Positions 17,776-25,861 of a stretch of 64,000 nt of DNA are shown here, in pieces. The stretch is from CAWBRT01 sp963696525 (GTDB taxonomy: Bacteria > Acidobacteriota > Terriglobia > Terriglobales > Acidobacteriaceae): assembly GCA_963696525.1 (NCBI GenBank), contig CAVOKO010000012.1, positions 310,001 to 374,000 of the forward strand, in the 5' to 3' direction. The position numbers were made by a program, and so were the translations under genes. The notes under the pieces were generated by a model, which saw nothing but the letters and a program-made list of their open reading frames with translations, made no database searches and was not told the DNA's origin. Every line of letters begins with the position of its first letter. Position 1 is the stretch's first letter.

Positions 17776-18043
17776 CCACCGGCCGGCTGAATCGGCTCGG
17801 GTTCATAACTCACCAAACCCCGAGATCAGTCCGATCTCGCAGACTGACGTATTTCCGTTCGAGCCGCAGCGCCGGGTAGTAGGTATTTTGATACCGATTC
17901 ACGCCCTACCAGAAGCGTTGCCCGGCGTGCGACATTTCCAAGTACTCGCTCATCGAGAAGCAATGAGCCCGGCGCCATCTCGCTCGCCCGCTCAAGGTAT
18001 CGGCAGATCAACTACGAGGCGTTCTGGGCATCACAGTGGATGG

Positions 18044-18324
18044 TCAGCGGCGTAGCGCGGGCCCGGAGACGAACGGGTTGCCGGCGACAACGTAGCGCAG
18101 CGGTTCGTCAACGGCTTTCGTGATGCCCACGCGCACCGTGACCCCAACCTTCGGCGCGGGGAATCCGTCATCGACAAGGACGAGGTCGGAATTGAAATCG
18201 CAGAGGTTCTTGTCATTATCGCGCACGCGGGTAACGCCCAGCGCCTGCGCCATGCGTCCGGGGCCGCTGGTAAGCAGTCGCGCCGCGCGGCCGGTGACGT
18301 GGGACGGGTCAAGTCCGCGGGCGA
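18044..18324 (-). pseudogene. 3-methyladenine DNA glycosylase (AAG/MPG), C-terminal fragment
   Basis: The minus-strand frame reads LLTSGPGRMAQALGVTRV, then a Val-Gly-x-Thr-Val-Arg-Val-Gly-Ile stretch, then GNPFVSGP before the stop at 18044. These are the C-terminal landmarks of alkyladenine glycosylases (L-x-x-GPG-x-L-x-x-ALG-I, RIGI, GNPxVS). About 90 residues remain of roughly 200. The N-terminal half with the catalytic Glu and DNA-intercalating Tyr is gone. At about 18322-18330 the sequence switches to the 3' part of an MNT gene on the other strand. The fragment should not be functional. Confidence 0.8.
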
Positions 18325-18449
18325 GCGCTGGGAACCATTTCTTGCGTAGTGTAATGAAAGAGGAGAGACTTTTCCTATTGGGAACCGAGAATGAGCTTGC
18401 AAAGCTGGCTTCAAAACGGTTGGCTGGTCCAGCACACGACAAGCCCTGA
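18325..18449 (+). pseudogene. MNT-type nucleotidyltransferase, C-terminal 40 residues
   Basis: The frame AGNHFLRSVMKEERLFLLGT followed by ENELAKLASKRLAG is the conserved C-terminus of acidobacterial wHTH-nucleotidyltransferase proteins, the antitoxin half of MNT-HEPN pairs. Everything before it is lost: upstream bases belong to the antisense glycosylase fragment. It overlaps the start of the HEPN gene at 18391 by 59 bp. A second remnant of the same pair, with the same overlap, is at 59249-59546. Confidence 0.72.
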
Positions 18450-18839
18450 GGAGATCTCTAACCTGCTGGCGATTTCGGATCGGGATCTCGCGGCCTGCCA
18501 AGTGGCGGAGTTCCCGCTGACTGGCATTTTGCGATCGCCTACAGTGCTGGACTCCAAGCAGCAACTGCTGCCCTAGCTGCTGCAGGTTACCGTGCAACGC
18601 GGGACAATCATCACTATCGTGTTATCCAATCGCTAGAGTTCACGACAGCGCCGGGCAGAAAATTCATCGACACGTTTGACGGCTTTCGCAAGAAGCGCAA
18701 CGTTAGCAGTTACGATGTTGCAGGGTCCGTGTCAGACAAAGAAGCGGATGAGATGCTAAAACTCGCCACCAGCCTTCGAACTGATGTGGAGAAGTGGATC
18801 AGGTCAGCGCGTTCTGAACTATTTAGGCCCACAATCTAG
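18391..18839 (+). pseudogene. HEPN-domain protein, frameshifted
   Basis: The first frame starts MSLQSWLQNGWLVQHTTSPE and runs to about residue 43 (VAEFPL). Homology then continues in another frame as DWHFAIAYSAGLQAATAALA, followed by HHYRVIQSLEF, FRKKRNVSSYD and a TAG at 18837-18839. Together they give a normal HEPN protein of about 148 residues. The R-x4-H-type toxin motif corresponds to KKRNVSSYD. A single-base indel near 18520 separates the halves, and the first frame alone stops at 18576. Loss of the adjacent MNT antitoxin would make an intact HEPN dangerous, so the frameshift fits decay of the pair. Confidence 0.75.
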
Positions 18840-18924
18840 CTGCACCGGGAATGTGAGGATGGCGTCTTCCGCTCCGGCCTAGCGCGAACTCAGGCTTTTT
18901 CTGTTTTCCGCGCAATCCCGCCAC

Positions 18925-19665
18925 CTACCACCATTTGATCATATCGGTAACTGCTCCTCGAATCTTAATAAACTCTGGATCGGCGATATTCCTTGGATGA
19001 GTGAGATCCACTCTGACCTCGGCCTTTATGGTGGTGGGCTTCGGCGTCAAAACCAGGATTCTTTCCGCCACAAAAACAGCCTCTTCAATATTGTGCGTGA
19101 CGAAAATTATCGTGGTTCGTAATTCCTTCCAGATACGAATTACCTCATCCTCGAGAAAGAATCGCAGCTTCAGATCTAGTTGCCCATAAGGCTCATCCAT
19201 TATGAGAAGATCGGGCCTCATGGCGAACGCTCTGGCGATAACGACCCGTTGATCCATACTCACTGACAAGCGATGCGGATAGTCCTTGCGGCAATTGTTA
19301 AGCCCTATAAGGTCAATAACCCGATCTACCCTGCTCTTGATTTCTTTCTCGGGTAGTTTCTTCATTTCCAAGCCAAACCGTATGTTTTCCTCCACTGTCT
19401 TCCACGGCATGGTGGACGGTTCCTGAAAAACGTAGGAAATATTATGTTTGCGCGGGTCGGCTGGCTCGCCGTCAATGAATATTTCGCCGTCAGTCGCCGG
19501 CAGGAGCTTACTGAGAACATTTAAGAAGGTTGTTTTCCCGCAACCGGTGGGCCCAACAATGCAGAGAAATTCTCCTTGGTGCACATCAAAAGAAATCTTA
19601 TCAAGAACTAAAAGGTCGCCAAACTTCTTGGTTAGGTTTTCTACTCGAACTTTAACGGCTTCCAT
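18925..19665 (-). CDS. ABC transporter ATP-binding protein with atypical signature motif
   Basis: A 246-residue SsuB/TauB-like ATPase. It has Walker A GPTGCGKTT, Q-loop YVFQEPSTMPW, Walker B LLIMDEPYGQLD and switch His in FVTHNIEEAV. The signature is LSVSMDQR instead of LSGGMKQR, so the composite ATP site using this motif is probably degenerate. The next gene upstream encodes a second ATPase with a consensus signature, which points to a heterodimeric ATPase pair with one canonical site. It is the last gene of the long minus-strand series. Codon use in 18.9-23.3 kb looks more A/T-rich than in neighbouring genes. Confidence 0.88.
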   Translation of the reverse strand: MEAVKVRVENLTKKFGDLLVLDKISFDVHQGEFLCIVGPTGCGKTTFLNVLSKLLPATDGEIFIDGEPADPRKHNISYVFQEPSTMPWKTVEENIRFGLEMKKLPEKEIKSRVDRVIDLIGLNNCRKDYPHRLSVSMDQRVVIARAFAMRPDLLIMDEPYGQLDLKLRFFLEDEVIRIWKELRTTIIFVTHNIEEAVFVAERILVLTPKPTTIKAEVRVDLTHPRNIADPEFIKIRGAVTDMIKWW

Positions 19666-19687
19666 CTGCTTTACCCTTCAGACATTC

Positions 19688-20479
19688 TTAGAGGGAAATG
19701 TCCGTTTGCTCGCCGATTTCCTGGCGCAGCTGCAGGAATTTCGCATCAATATAACTTCGCGGCCGGGGCATGTCTATTTTGAATTCGGCCTTAACGGTTG
19801 CGGGACATTTGCTGAAGAGGATAATCCGCTCACCCAGAAACAGCGCTTCTTCTATATTGTTTGTTACGAAAATCACCGTCCGTTTGGCTTTTTCCCAAAT
19901 CTTCAATATCTCATCTTCCATCTGATATCTCGTCTGGGCATCCAAGTGGCCGAACGGCTCGTCCATAAGGAGCACTTCGGGATCGTTGGCATAAGCCCGC
20001 GCGATTCCGACCCGCTGTTTCATGCCGCCGGACAACTGATGGGGATACGCATTTTCAAAACCATTGAGCCCGACGAGATTGATATAGTATTCCGCCTTCT
20101 CCAGCCGCTCCCGCTTGCCTACTCCACTTAGTCTCGGCCCCATTTCCACATTCTCTAGCACCGTTTTCCATGGAAACAGCGCCATCCGCTGGAAAACCAT
20201 CCCCCGTTTAGGACTTGGCCCGGTTATCGGCTCGTCCAGCAGAAACACCTCGCCTTTGGTAGCCGGTGTCAACCCGGCAATGATATTGAGAAAAGTCGTC
20301 TTGCCGCACTGACCGGGACCCAGGATGACGACAAACTCATTTTCCCTGATCTTTAGGTTGATGTTATCCAGGACAAGAGTGCCGCTCAGTTGTGTATTCG
20401 GAAACTCTTTATAGAGACCCCTGGAATGGATCGTATTAATGGCTGGTTTTACAGCGAGATTTCCCGTTTCCATGGGCAC
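19688..20479 (-). CDS. ABC transporter ATP-binding protein (SsuB/TauB-like)
   Basis: A 263-residue ATPase with Walker A GPGQCGKTT (matches GxxxxGKT though GQ replaces the usual SG), Q-loop MVFQRMALFPWKTV, signature LSGGMKQR, Walker B LLMDEPFGHLD and switch region FVTNNIEEAL. In that switch region the usual His is replaced by Asn. The start is GTG 20479 or ATG 20473; GAAAGG upstream suits either. It overlaps the permease gene by 31 bp, so the two are coupled. With the partner ATPase at 18925 it likely forms a heterodimer in which each subunit lacks one consensus residue. Confidence 0.9.
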   Translation of the reverse strand: MPMETGNLAVKPAINTIHSRGLYKEFPNTQLSGTLVLDNINLKIRENEFVVILGPGQCGKTTFLNIIAGLTPATKGEVFLLDEPITGPSPKRGMVFQRMALFPWKTVLENVEMGPRLSGVGKRERLEKAEYYINLVGLNGFENAYPHQLSGGMKQRVGIARAYANDPEVLLMDEPFGHLDAQTRYQMEDEILKIWEKAKRTVIFVTNNIEEALFLGERIILFSKCPATVKAEFKIDMPRPRSYIDAKFLQLRQEIGEQTDISL

Positions 20480-21237
20480 ACGAGCCTTTCAGAATGCCGG
20501 ATTGCAATGGCAATAATTGCTCCCAGCAAACCAATCGTCAGCATTCCCGTGACGATAATTACAGGATTATTCATGTCCATCCCTTTCAGGATGATAAAGC
20601 CAACTCCCTCGGTCGCCCCTACCATTTCAGCCGCCAGAACCGTCATCCAACAAACACTCAGCCCGTTCTGGAGTCCCGCGAAAATTGCCGGCAGAGCCGA
20701 GGGCACAGCAACTTCCAAAAATACATCTTTAGGTGTGGCGCCAAGAGTCATCGCCGCGTCGATCAAAATCGGATCCGTATACCTGATTCCCGCGTAAGAA
20801 TTGATTACGGCCGGAATAAACGCCGCAATGAAACAGATAAAAATTTTGGGGGCTTCTCCGACCCCGAACCACAGTATCGCCATGGGAATCCAGGCAATCG
20901 GCGGTATCGGGCGAAAGGTTTCAAATATCGGCCTGACAAGCGAATCCACCGTTTGATTCCAGCCCATAAAGAGGCCCAACGGTATCCCTATGATATTCGC
21001 GAGAACAAACGCAATGATGACCCGTTTCAGGCTCGCCCAGACATGGCCCAACAGTGTAGTGTTGCCAAACTTGTGAAAGAGCATGGTCAAGAACTGAGCG
21101 ACAATCTGAAAAGGCGACGGGATGAAGTCGGTGAGCTTTCCAAATGCGCATATCGTCTGCCACAGCGTGATTATGACGATGACCGTGACAACCGTGAACA
21201 GCTTAGCCCGAAATTTTTCTGGAATGCGCATGCTCAC
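20449..21237 (-). CDS. ABC transporter permease (SsuC/TauC family)
   Basis: A 262-residue inner-membrane protein with six predicted hydrophobic helices. The BPD-transport signature region reads DAAMTLGATPKDVFLEVAVP followed by SALPAIFAGL, the EAA-like loop that docks on the ATPase. The motif PIPPIAWIPMAILWFGVG is diagnostic for the nitrate/sulfonate/taurine permease family. The start codon is GTG 21237, overlapping the TGA of the upstream permease (GTGA). It is paralogous to that gene and probably forms a heterodimer with it. Confidence 0.92.
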   Translation of the reverse strand: MSMRIPEKFRAKLFTVVTVIVIITLWQTICAFGKLTDFIPSPFQIVAQFLTMLFHKFGNTTLLGHVWASLKRVIIAFVLANIIGIPLGLFMGWNQTVDSLVRPIFETFRPIPPIAWIPMAILWFGVGEAPKIFICFIAAFIPAVINSYAGIRYTDPILIDAAMTLGATPKDVFLEVAVPSALPAIFAGLQNGLSVCWMTVLAAEMVGATEGVGFIILKGMDMNNPVIIVTGMLTIGLLGAIIAIAIRHSERLVCPWKREISL

Positions 21238-22031
21238 TTCCGCCTCCAGGGGGCCATTCTGCGTTCGAGCTTATCGAGTCCGAGAGCCATTAGAGCACCT
21301 GTAAAGCCGATAGTCAGCATACCTACAATAATGATGTCCGGCCTTCCTACATAACGGCCCATCTGGATCATATAGCCGAGCCCTTCCGTGGAAGCGAGCA
21401 GTTCGGCCGCCACCAACGTCATCCATGAAGCCCCGAGCGACAGTTTCAGGCCGGTAAAGATCATAGGAAGAGCGGAGGGAATGCCAATCTTCAGGAAAAT
21501 CTCCCTATTGGTTGCGCCCCATGTGCGGGCGACGTTAATCAGCGCCGGTTCCGTCAGTTTAATGCCTGCGTAAGAATTGATAACCGCCGGCACGAACGCC
21601 GCCAGCCATATTATGAAAGCTTTGGCCGGCAAGCCGATACCGAACCACAGGATAGATAGCGGAATCCAGGCAATAGGCGGAATAGGCCTTATGGTCTCAA
21701 AAATTGGACTTACGATTCTATCGAACTTTTTGTACCAACCCATCAGCAGGCCAAGGCTAACACCAATCACAGCGGCAAACACATAACCGATAAGCGCCAA
21801 AAGCAGACTTGCTCTGAAATGTTGTCCGATAGTGGCCCCGTCCGGAGCGCTTTCATACAACTTGTGATAAAACGTCTTCACGACATCGACCGGAGACGCC
21901 AGAACGCTGCGTTGCACTAACCCCGAATTGACGACAAATCCCCAAAGACCACAAAATGCGATCATGCTTGTAATCGACAAGATAACAAGAACAGTACTCT
22001 TACGCGAAGACTGCTTTCCGGCGTTGAGCAC
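21234..22031 (-). CDS. ABC transporter permease (SsuC/TauC family)
   Basis: A 265-residue permease paralogous to the downstream one. It contains PIPPIAWIPLSILWFGIG, NVARTWGATNREIFLKIGIP and SALPMIFTGL in the coupling loop. The start is GTG 22031. Most SsuABC-type importers use a permease homodimer, so a tandem pair here plus two ATPases indicates an asymmetric complex. It lies 120 bp after the binding-protein gene, the largest gap within this transporter, and that gap holds a palindrome. Confidence 0.92.
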   Translation of the reverse strand: MLNAGKQSSRKSTVLVILSITSMIAFCGLWGFVVNSGLVQRSVLASPVDVVKTFYHKLYESAPDGATIGQHFRASLLLALIGYVFAAVIGVSLGLLMGWYKKFDRIVSPIFETIRPIPPIAWIPLSILWFGIGLPAKAFIIWLAAFVPAVINSYAGIKLTEPALINVARTWGATNREIFLKIGIPSALPMIFTGLKLSLGASWMTLVAAELLASTEGLGYMIQMGRYVGRPDIIIVGMLTIGFTGALMALGLDKLERRMAPWRRK

Positions 22032-22071
22032 ACGGCACCCCTTTTCATTGTCGGCGGCTGTGTTAAGAAAT

Positions 22072-22083
22072 ACTCCCGGGAGT
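22072..22083 (-). promoter_or_regulatory. 12-bp perfect palindrome in intercistronic gap
   Basis: ACTCCCGGGAGT lies midway between the binding-protein and permease genes. As RNA it would make a short stem with no loop, so a DNA-level operator or a mere coincidence are both possible. Confidence 0.25.
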
Positions 22084-22151
22084 TAGAGGCGGCACCAAGC
22101 TATTCTCCGATAGTCAAGCTCAGTGCCCACCATATTTTCCCGGTAGTGAAA

Positions 22152-23261
22152 CTAATTCTTCAAGCCTTCCAGTGTAGCCGCATTTCTTAAGAATCGATCG
22201 TCGAAGGCATTTTCCAGGAACCATTTCTCTTCCTCGGCCTTTATGATCCCCTGACCTACCAAAAACTTTGTAATCTTGGCATGCGCCTCGATGATTGGTG
22301 TCTTCCCGTTCTTGCTAGTGAACCAGTCGAGCTGCTCTTTTAGTGTAAATATGGGCTTGAGATCGTATTCCATAGCAAGTTGCTTGCTGTTCGGCTGAAA
22401 ACCGTTTCTGTTGAGGAACTGGCCGAGCCCGGCCACGGTTTCTTCTCTTTTCGGCTTCATATAGGCAGTCGCCTTAACAAAACCGGCAACCCATTTGGTA
22501 ACCATCTCCGGTTCATTCTCAACTGCCTTCTTACTCGCCACAATGACCGCGGGAATTTCCCCGTCAAGCTCGGTTATATCTCCCATTTTGACGAATCCCT
22601 TGTTTTCAGCGCCCCAAGTGTACGGCGACCACAGGATGACAATATCGCCCTGTCCCGCAGTGAAAGCGGCGGCGGCGGACGGCTGGTCCATGTTGAGCAC
22701 TTTTACGTCGGTCATCTTCAGGCCAAAGGTACTGACCAGTCGTTCCACGGTGTAATGGGCCGAAGTTCCGATAGTTGTAATGATCGTCTTACCCTTGATT
22801 GTCTCCGGCGATCCATAGAGGTCCGGTTTGTCTTTGAAATATCCTTTGACCTTCAAGATATCGCTATTGGATCTGACGAACAGGGTATTAAGCTTGCCTT
22901 CGAAATCGGCAATAGCGACAATCTTGGCTCCATAACGTATCGAGGCCAGAATGGAAGCCATCCCTAGCACGCCTGTCTTCCACTTGTCGGAAGCGAGCGC
23001 CTCATTTTGCGGTGCGCCAGAGGAGTACATCTGGAATTCGGGCTGGATACCAAACTCTTTGTAGTATCCCTTGTCTCTGGCTACCTCCATAATGTAGCTG
23101 TTGTAACATGGCTGGTATGCTGTAGCGACCGTGTTAAGCGCGCCTTGCGCGGACTGCTGTTTGGACTGTTCTTTAGAATCCGACGTTCTACATCCATTGC
23201 CTAACACGATTGAGAAACATAAACAGACTAATAGCGGAGTCACCTTGATCCATTTTCTCAT
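22152..23261 (-). CDS. ABC transporter substrate-binding protein (NMT1/SsuA-like)
   Basis: A 369-residue exported protein. The N-terminus MRKWIKVTPLLVCLCFSIVL followed by GNGCRTSDS is a lipoprotein-type signal with Cys24 as a likely, though imperfect, lipobox. The mature part, with TVATAYQPCYNSYIMEVARD, GKTIITTIGTSAHYTVERLV and AAAFTAGQGDIVILWSPYTW, matches the SsuA/THI5/NMT1 family that binds nitrate, sulfonates or pyrimidine precursors. GAGGGGAAGC precedes the ATG. It belongs with the two permeases and two ATPases that follow. Confidence 0.9.
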   Translation of the reverse strand: MRKWIKVTPLLVCLCFSIVLGNGCRTSDSKEQSKQQSAQGALNTVATAYQPCYNSYIMEVARDKGYYKEFGIQPEFQMYSSGAPQNEALASDKWKTGVLGMASILASIRYGAKIVAIADFEGKLNTLFVRSNSDILKVKGYFKDKPDLYGSPETIKGKTIITTIGTSAHYTVERLVSTFGLKMTDVKVLNMDQPSAAAAFTAGQGDIVILWSPYTWGAENKGFVKMGDITELDGEIPAVIVASKKAVENEPEMVTKWVAGFVKATAYMKPKREETVAGLGQFLNRNGFQPNSKQLAMEYDLKPIFTLKEQLDWFTSKNGKTPIIEAHAKITKFLVGQGIIKAEEEKWFLENAFDDRFLRNAATLEGLKN

Positions 23262-23326
23262 CAGCTTCCCCTCTTATTCTGCATTAAGTCATTCCGACTC
23301 TCGTCCACACAGAGCGACCAATAAGC

Positions 23327-24778
23327 TCAATCGGCTCCCACAACGTTACTGAGCCCTTTCAATTGCAAATGCACTGGCATGCCGCCAGAAAAGCTTTCCG
23401 GAGTACACAGGATGCGAGGATTCTGGCCGACCAGTTTCTGTGTTCTCTCCATAGCCTCCTGGTAAGTACGGACCGGGATAAATCCCATGCCGCGCGCGTA
23501 ACGGGGTGCTTTGGCCCCGACGATGAACACAGCCGAGCAGCGGGTAAGCGGCACACAACCGCCGGTGAGCATCGACATGGCGTGGAAGGGATGATAGGTA
23601 TAGTAGTTCGAATACTTGTAGAGGTAACCGGGATCGGTGGAGATTCTCAAAGCTTCTTCCGAAGCGAGAAACTCAGGTGCCGTGCAGTGCTTTTGCAACG
23701 CTTCATAGGTTTCCTGATAGGAGGGGAACCAATCGGCGTTGAACCATCCATCGCAAATGGACGCGGCAATAATCACGCCTCCCTCGCGGAATGCATGCCA
23801 GCAACGGGAGAGTTGTCCCCCTATGCCAAGACTCATCAGGATGGGATTGGTGCCCATGCCGGGCCCATAGTGAAAATTGCGGGGAAGGCCCATGACCAGT
23901 ACGTCGGCTGGTTCGGGCATATCCACGGGAATGTTTGTCCTTTTATCGGCAAGGGGCCAAGTGGCCCGTTCCACGGCTCCGAGCTCTCCCGCCTTCACGT
24001 CAAGAACCTGGGATTTCTGACCCAGAACCGCATCCACCGCAAAGAACTTCTTGCCCATCCCCTTTTCCATCGCCTGGCCGATCGACCGGAACTGATGGCG
24101 CATGTGCGAGTGTGGGGATGCTCCCAGCCAATCGTTGCGGTGCATGGTGGAAGGGCAATGATGAGAAGCAATCGAACGCCAGCCCGAAAGCCCGGTGACC
24201 ACCATCTTGTAACCGCCGCTGTAGCCGCCGTAGGGATTGCCAGCGCAGTGGCCGATCACAATGGATAGATCGGCTTCGGCCATAAGCCGATTGCACTGGA
24301 CGACATTTCCCATGCCATCCACTCCGAAGTTGCACAGGTCGGGAGCTTCCGCATCGTGGTTGACAAGTCGATCGGGCCAGAACCGATTAACGATATCCTT
24401 TCCCAGATACCAGTACCATTCCTCGAGGGTATTCTTGCGATGAAGTCCGCCGCAGCAAAGCAGGGTAATATCCTCAATGCGAGTACCAGCCTTGAGGAGT
24501 TCCTCCACAACGATGGGGATAGACGTCTTCCTGTGGCTATTGGCCTGAGCCCCGCCCTTTACACGGTCGGGAAACCCGATGACAACCTTCTTCCCAGGGC
24601 CCGCTAGTTCTCGTAGCGGCGGGGAATCTAAAGGACTTTGCAAAGCCTTCCGAGTCGCATCCGCGGCTTCGACCGCGGGTGGGTCTGTGTAGGTATGGCC
24701 ATAGCGGATGACGGCTGCTGCATCTGGAAGCTCAACTCGCATGTGACTGTCGCCATAATCCAGCAAAACTTCTTGCAT
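23327..24778 (-). CDS. LarA/DUF2088 (nickel-pincer lactate racemase family) protein
   Basis: A 483-residue cytoplasmic protein. It has the LarA-family landmarks CCGGLHRKN (His113), SIVIGHCAGNPYGGYSGGYK (His177, Lys191) and ASHHCPS (His206/207). These line up with His108, His174, Lys184 and His200 of characterised lactate racemase. The family uses a nickel pincer cofactor to racemise or epimerise 2-hydroxy acids and some sugars acids. No larB/larC/larE cofactor genes are in the window. GAGGGGGAAAC precedes ATG 24778. It sits between the epimerase and the second importer, suggesting stereochemical conversion of the imported compound; substrate unknown. Confidence 0.85.
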   Translation of the reverse strand: MQEVLLDYGDSHMRVELPDAAAVIRYGHTYTDPPAVEAADATRKALQSPLDSPPLRELAGPGKKVVIGFPDRVKGGAQANSHRKTSIPIVVEELLKAGTRIEDITLLCCGGLHRKNTLEEWYWYLGKDIVNRFWPDRLVNHDAEAPDLCNFGVDGMGNVVQCNRLMAEADLSIVIGHCAGNPYGGYSGGYKMVVTGLSGWRSIASHHCPSTMHRNDWLGASPHSHMRHQFRSIGQAMEKGMGKKFFAVDAVLGQKSQVLDVKAGELGAVERATWPLADKRTNIPVDMPEPADVLVMGLPRNFHYGPGMGTNPILMSLGIGGQLSRCWHAFREGGVIIAASICDGWFNADWFPSYQETYEALQKHCTAPEFLASEEALRISTDPGYLYKYSNYYTYHPFHAMSMLTGGCVPLTRCSAVFIVGAKAPRYARGMGFIPVRTYQEAMERTQKLVGQNPRILCTPESFSGGMPVHLQLKGLSNVVGAD

Positions 24779-24855
24779 GTTTCCCCCTCATTCTGAATGT
24801 GCGATCCCCAGTGATTTCAAATGCTAACCACGCTGGCACTGCACACCGCCGAAGC

Positions 24856-25788
24856 TCAAGCGCCGCCACGATAGTGTTCGCGTACGGTCTTGACGTGTTC
24901 CTGAACGGCAGCCTCGATATCGTACGTGGGCAGCCAACCAATTTCTTTCCTTGCCATACTGTCATCGTAGGCGGCTGGATAAGGAGACTTACTCTCTCCG
25001 CCTTCCACGAGTGTTACCCGGCTGGCCGGACAATGCTTTCTCGCAATATCGACAACTTCGCGGATGGAGTGAACACCGCCCGCGATGTTATAGATCTTTT
25101 GCTTCGGGCTCTTTGCCTGGTGCAGCGTCCAGAGCGCCTTGACGGCATCCTTGACGTAGAGCCAATCTCCGGTTTCGTCCGGGTTAGAAACGGTAATTGC
25201 CTCTCCCCGAGCCATGGCATCAAGGATGAGTGAGGAATAGAGTGCAGTAATTCCGGTAGTGCGACCGGGTCCAAAAACCCAAGTAAATCTGAGAGCCCTG
25301 GTGTCTAATCCATGCTTCCTGGCATACCAGAGCAGGAGATGCTCGCTTGCAAGCTTCGTCTGGCCGTAGATCATCTCCGGGTTCTTGACCGCGTCGTCAC
25401 GCACCGGCTCGGCAACATCCCTTCCGAAAACAGAGATCGAACTGACCATGACGAAGCGGTTGACCTTCAAGGCGAGAGACGCATCCAGGAGTGTCTGCGT
25501 GGATTGGAAGTTGACACGGAACCCCATGATCGGATTTTCTTCGCAAGGCCCGGCAAGAATTGACCCGAGATGAAAGACCTCGGTGATTGCCTGGGACATC
25601 ATCGCGCGGTATATATCCGCCGGAGACGCAAGGTCGCCCCGGATATAAGTGATTCGATCCCGCACGGACTGCAAACTTGTGGGCTGCGCAGCTACATCGA
25701 AGACAACGACTTCGGCACCTGTTTCCAGGAGCATGGGGACGAGGTATGATCCGATGAACCCCGCTCCCCCGGTTACCAGCACCCGCAT
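24856..25788 (-). CDS. NAD(P)-dependent epimerase/dehydratase (extended SDR)
   Basis: A 310-residue extended short-chain dehydrogenase with the cofactor motif VTGGAGFIGSYLV at residues 5-17, the catalytic SSIS...YGQTK (Tyr-x3-Lys) and RFTWVFGPGR. The D(V/L)A region after strand beta-2 (VFDVAA) favours NAD. Members epimerise or dehydrate nucleotide sugars, and some act on uronic acids or other hydroxy acids. GGAGGAATGTC precedes the ATG. Company with LarA, a hydroxyisobutyrate-type dehydrogenase and two importers suggests catabolism of a polyhydroxy acid rather than cell-envelope sugar synthesis. Confidence 0.87.
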   Translation of the reverse strand: MRVLVTGGAGFIGSYLVPMLLETGAEVVVFDVAAQPTSLQSVRDRITYIRGDLASPADIYRAMMSQAITEVFHLGSILAGPCEENPIMGFRVNFQSTQTLLDASLALKVNRFVMVSSISVFGRDVAEPVRDDAVKNPEMIYGQTKLASEHLLLWYARKHGLDTRALRFTWVFGPGRTTGITALYSSLILDAMARGEAITVSNPDETGDWLYVKDAVKALWTLHQAKSPKQKIYNIAGGVHSIREVVDIARKHCPASRVTLVEGGESKSPYPAAYDDSMARKEIGWLPTYDIEAAVQEHVKTVREHYRGGA

Positions 25789-25861
25789 GACATTCCTCCG
25801 TATTCAATGAAACCCAGCGACCCGGAACATACCGGCGCGCGGCCCGCAGAGGCAGCTTTGA

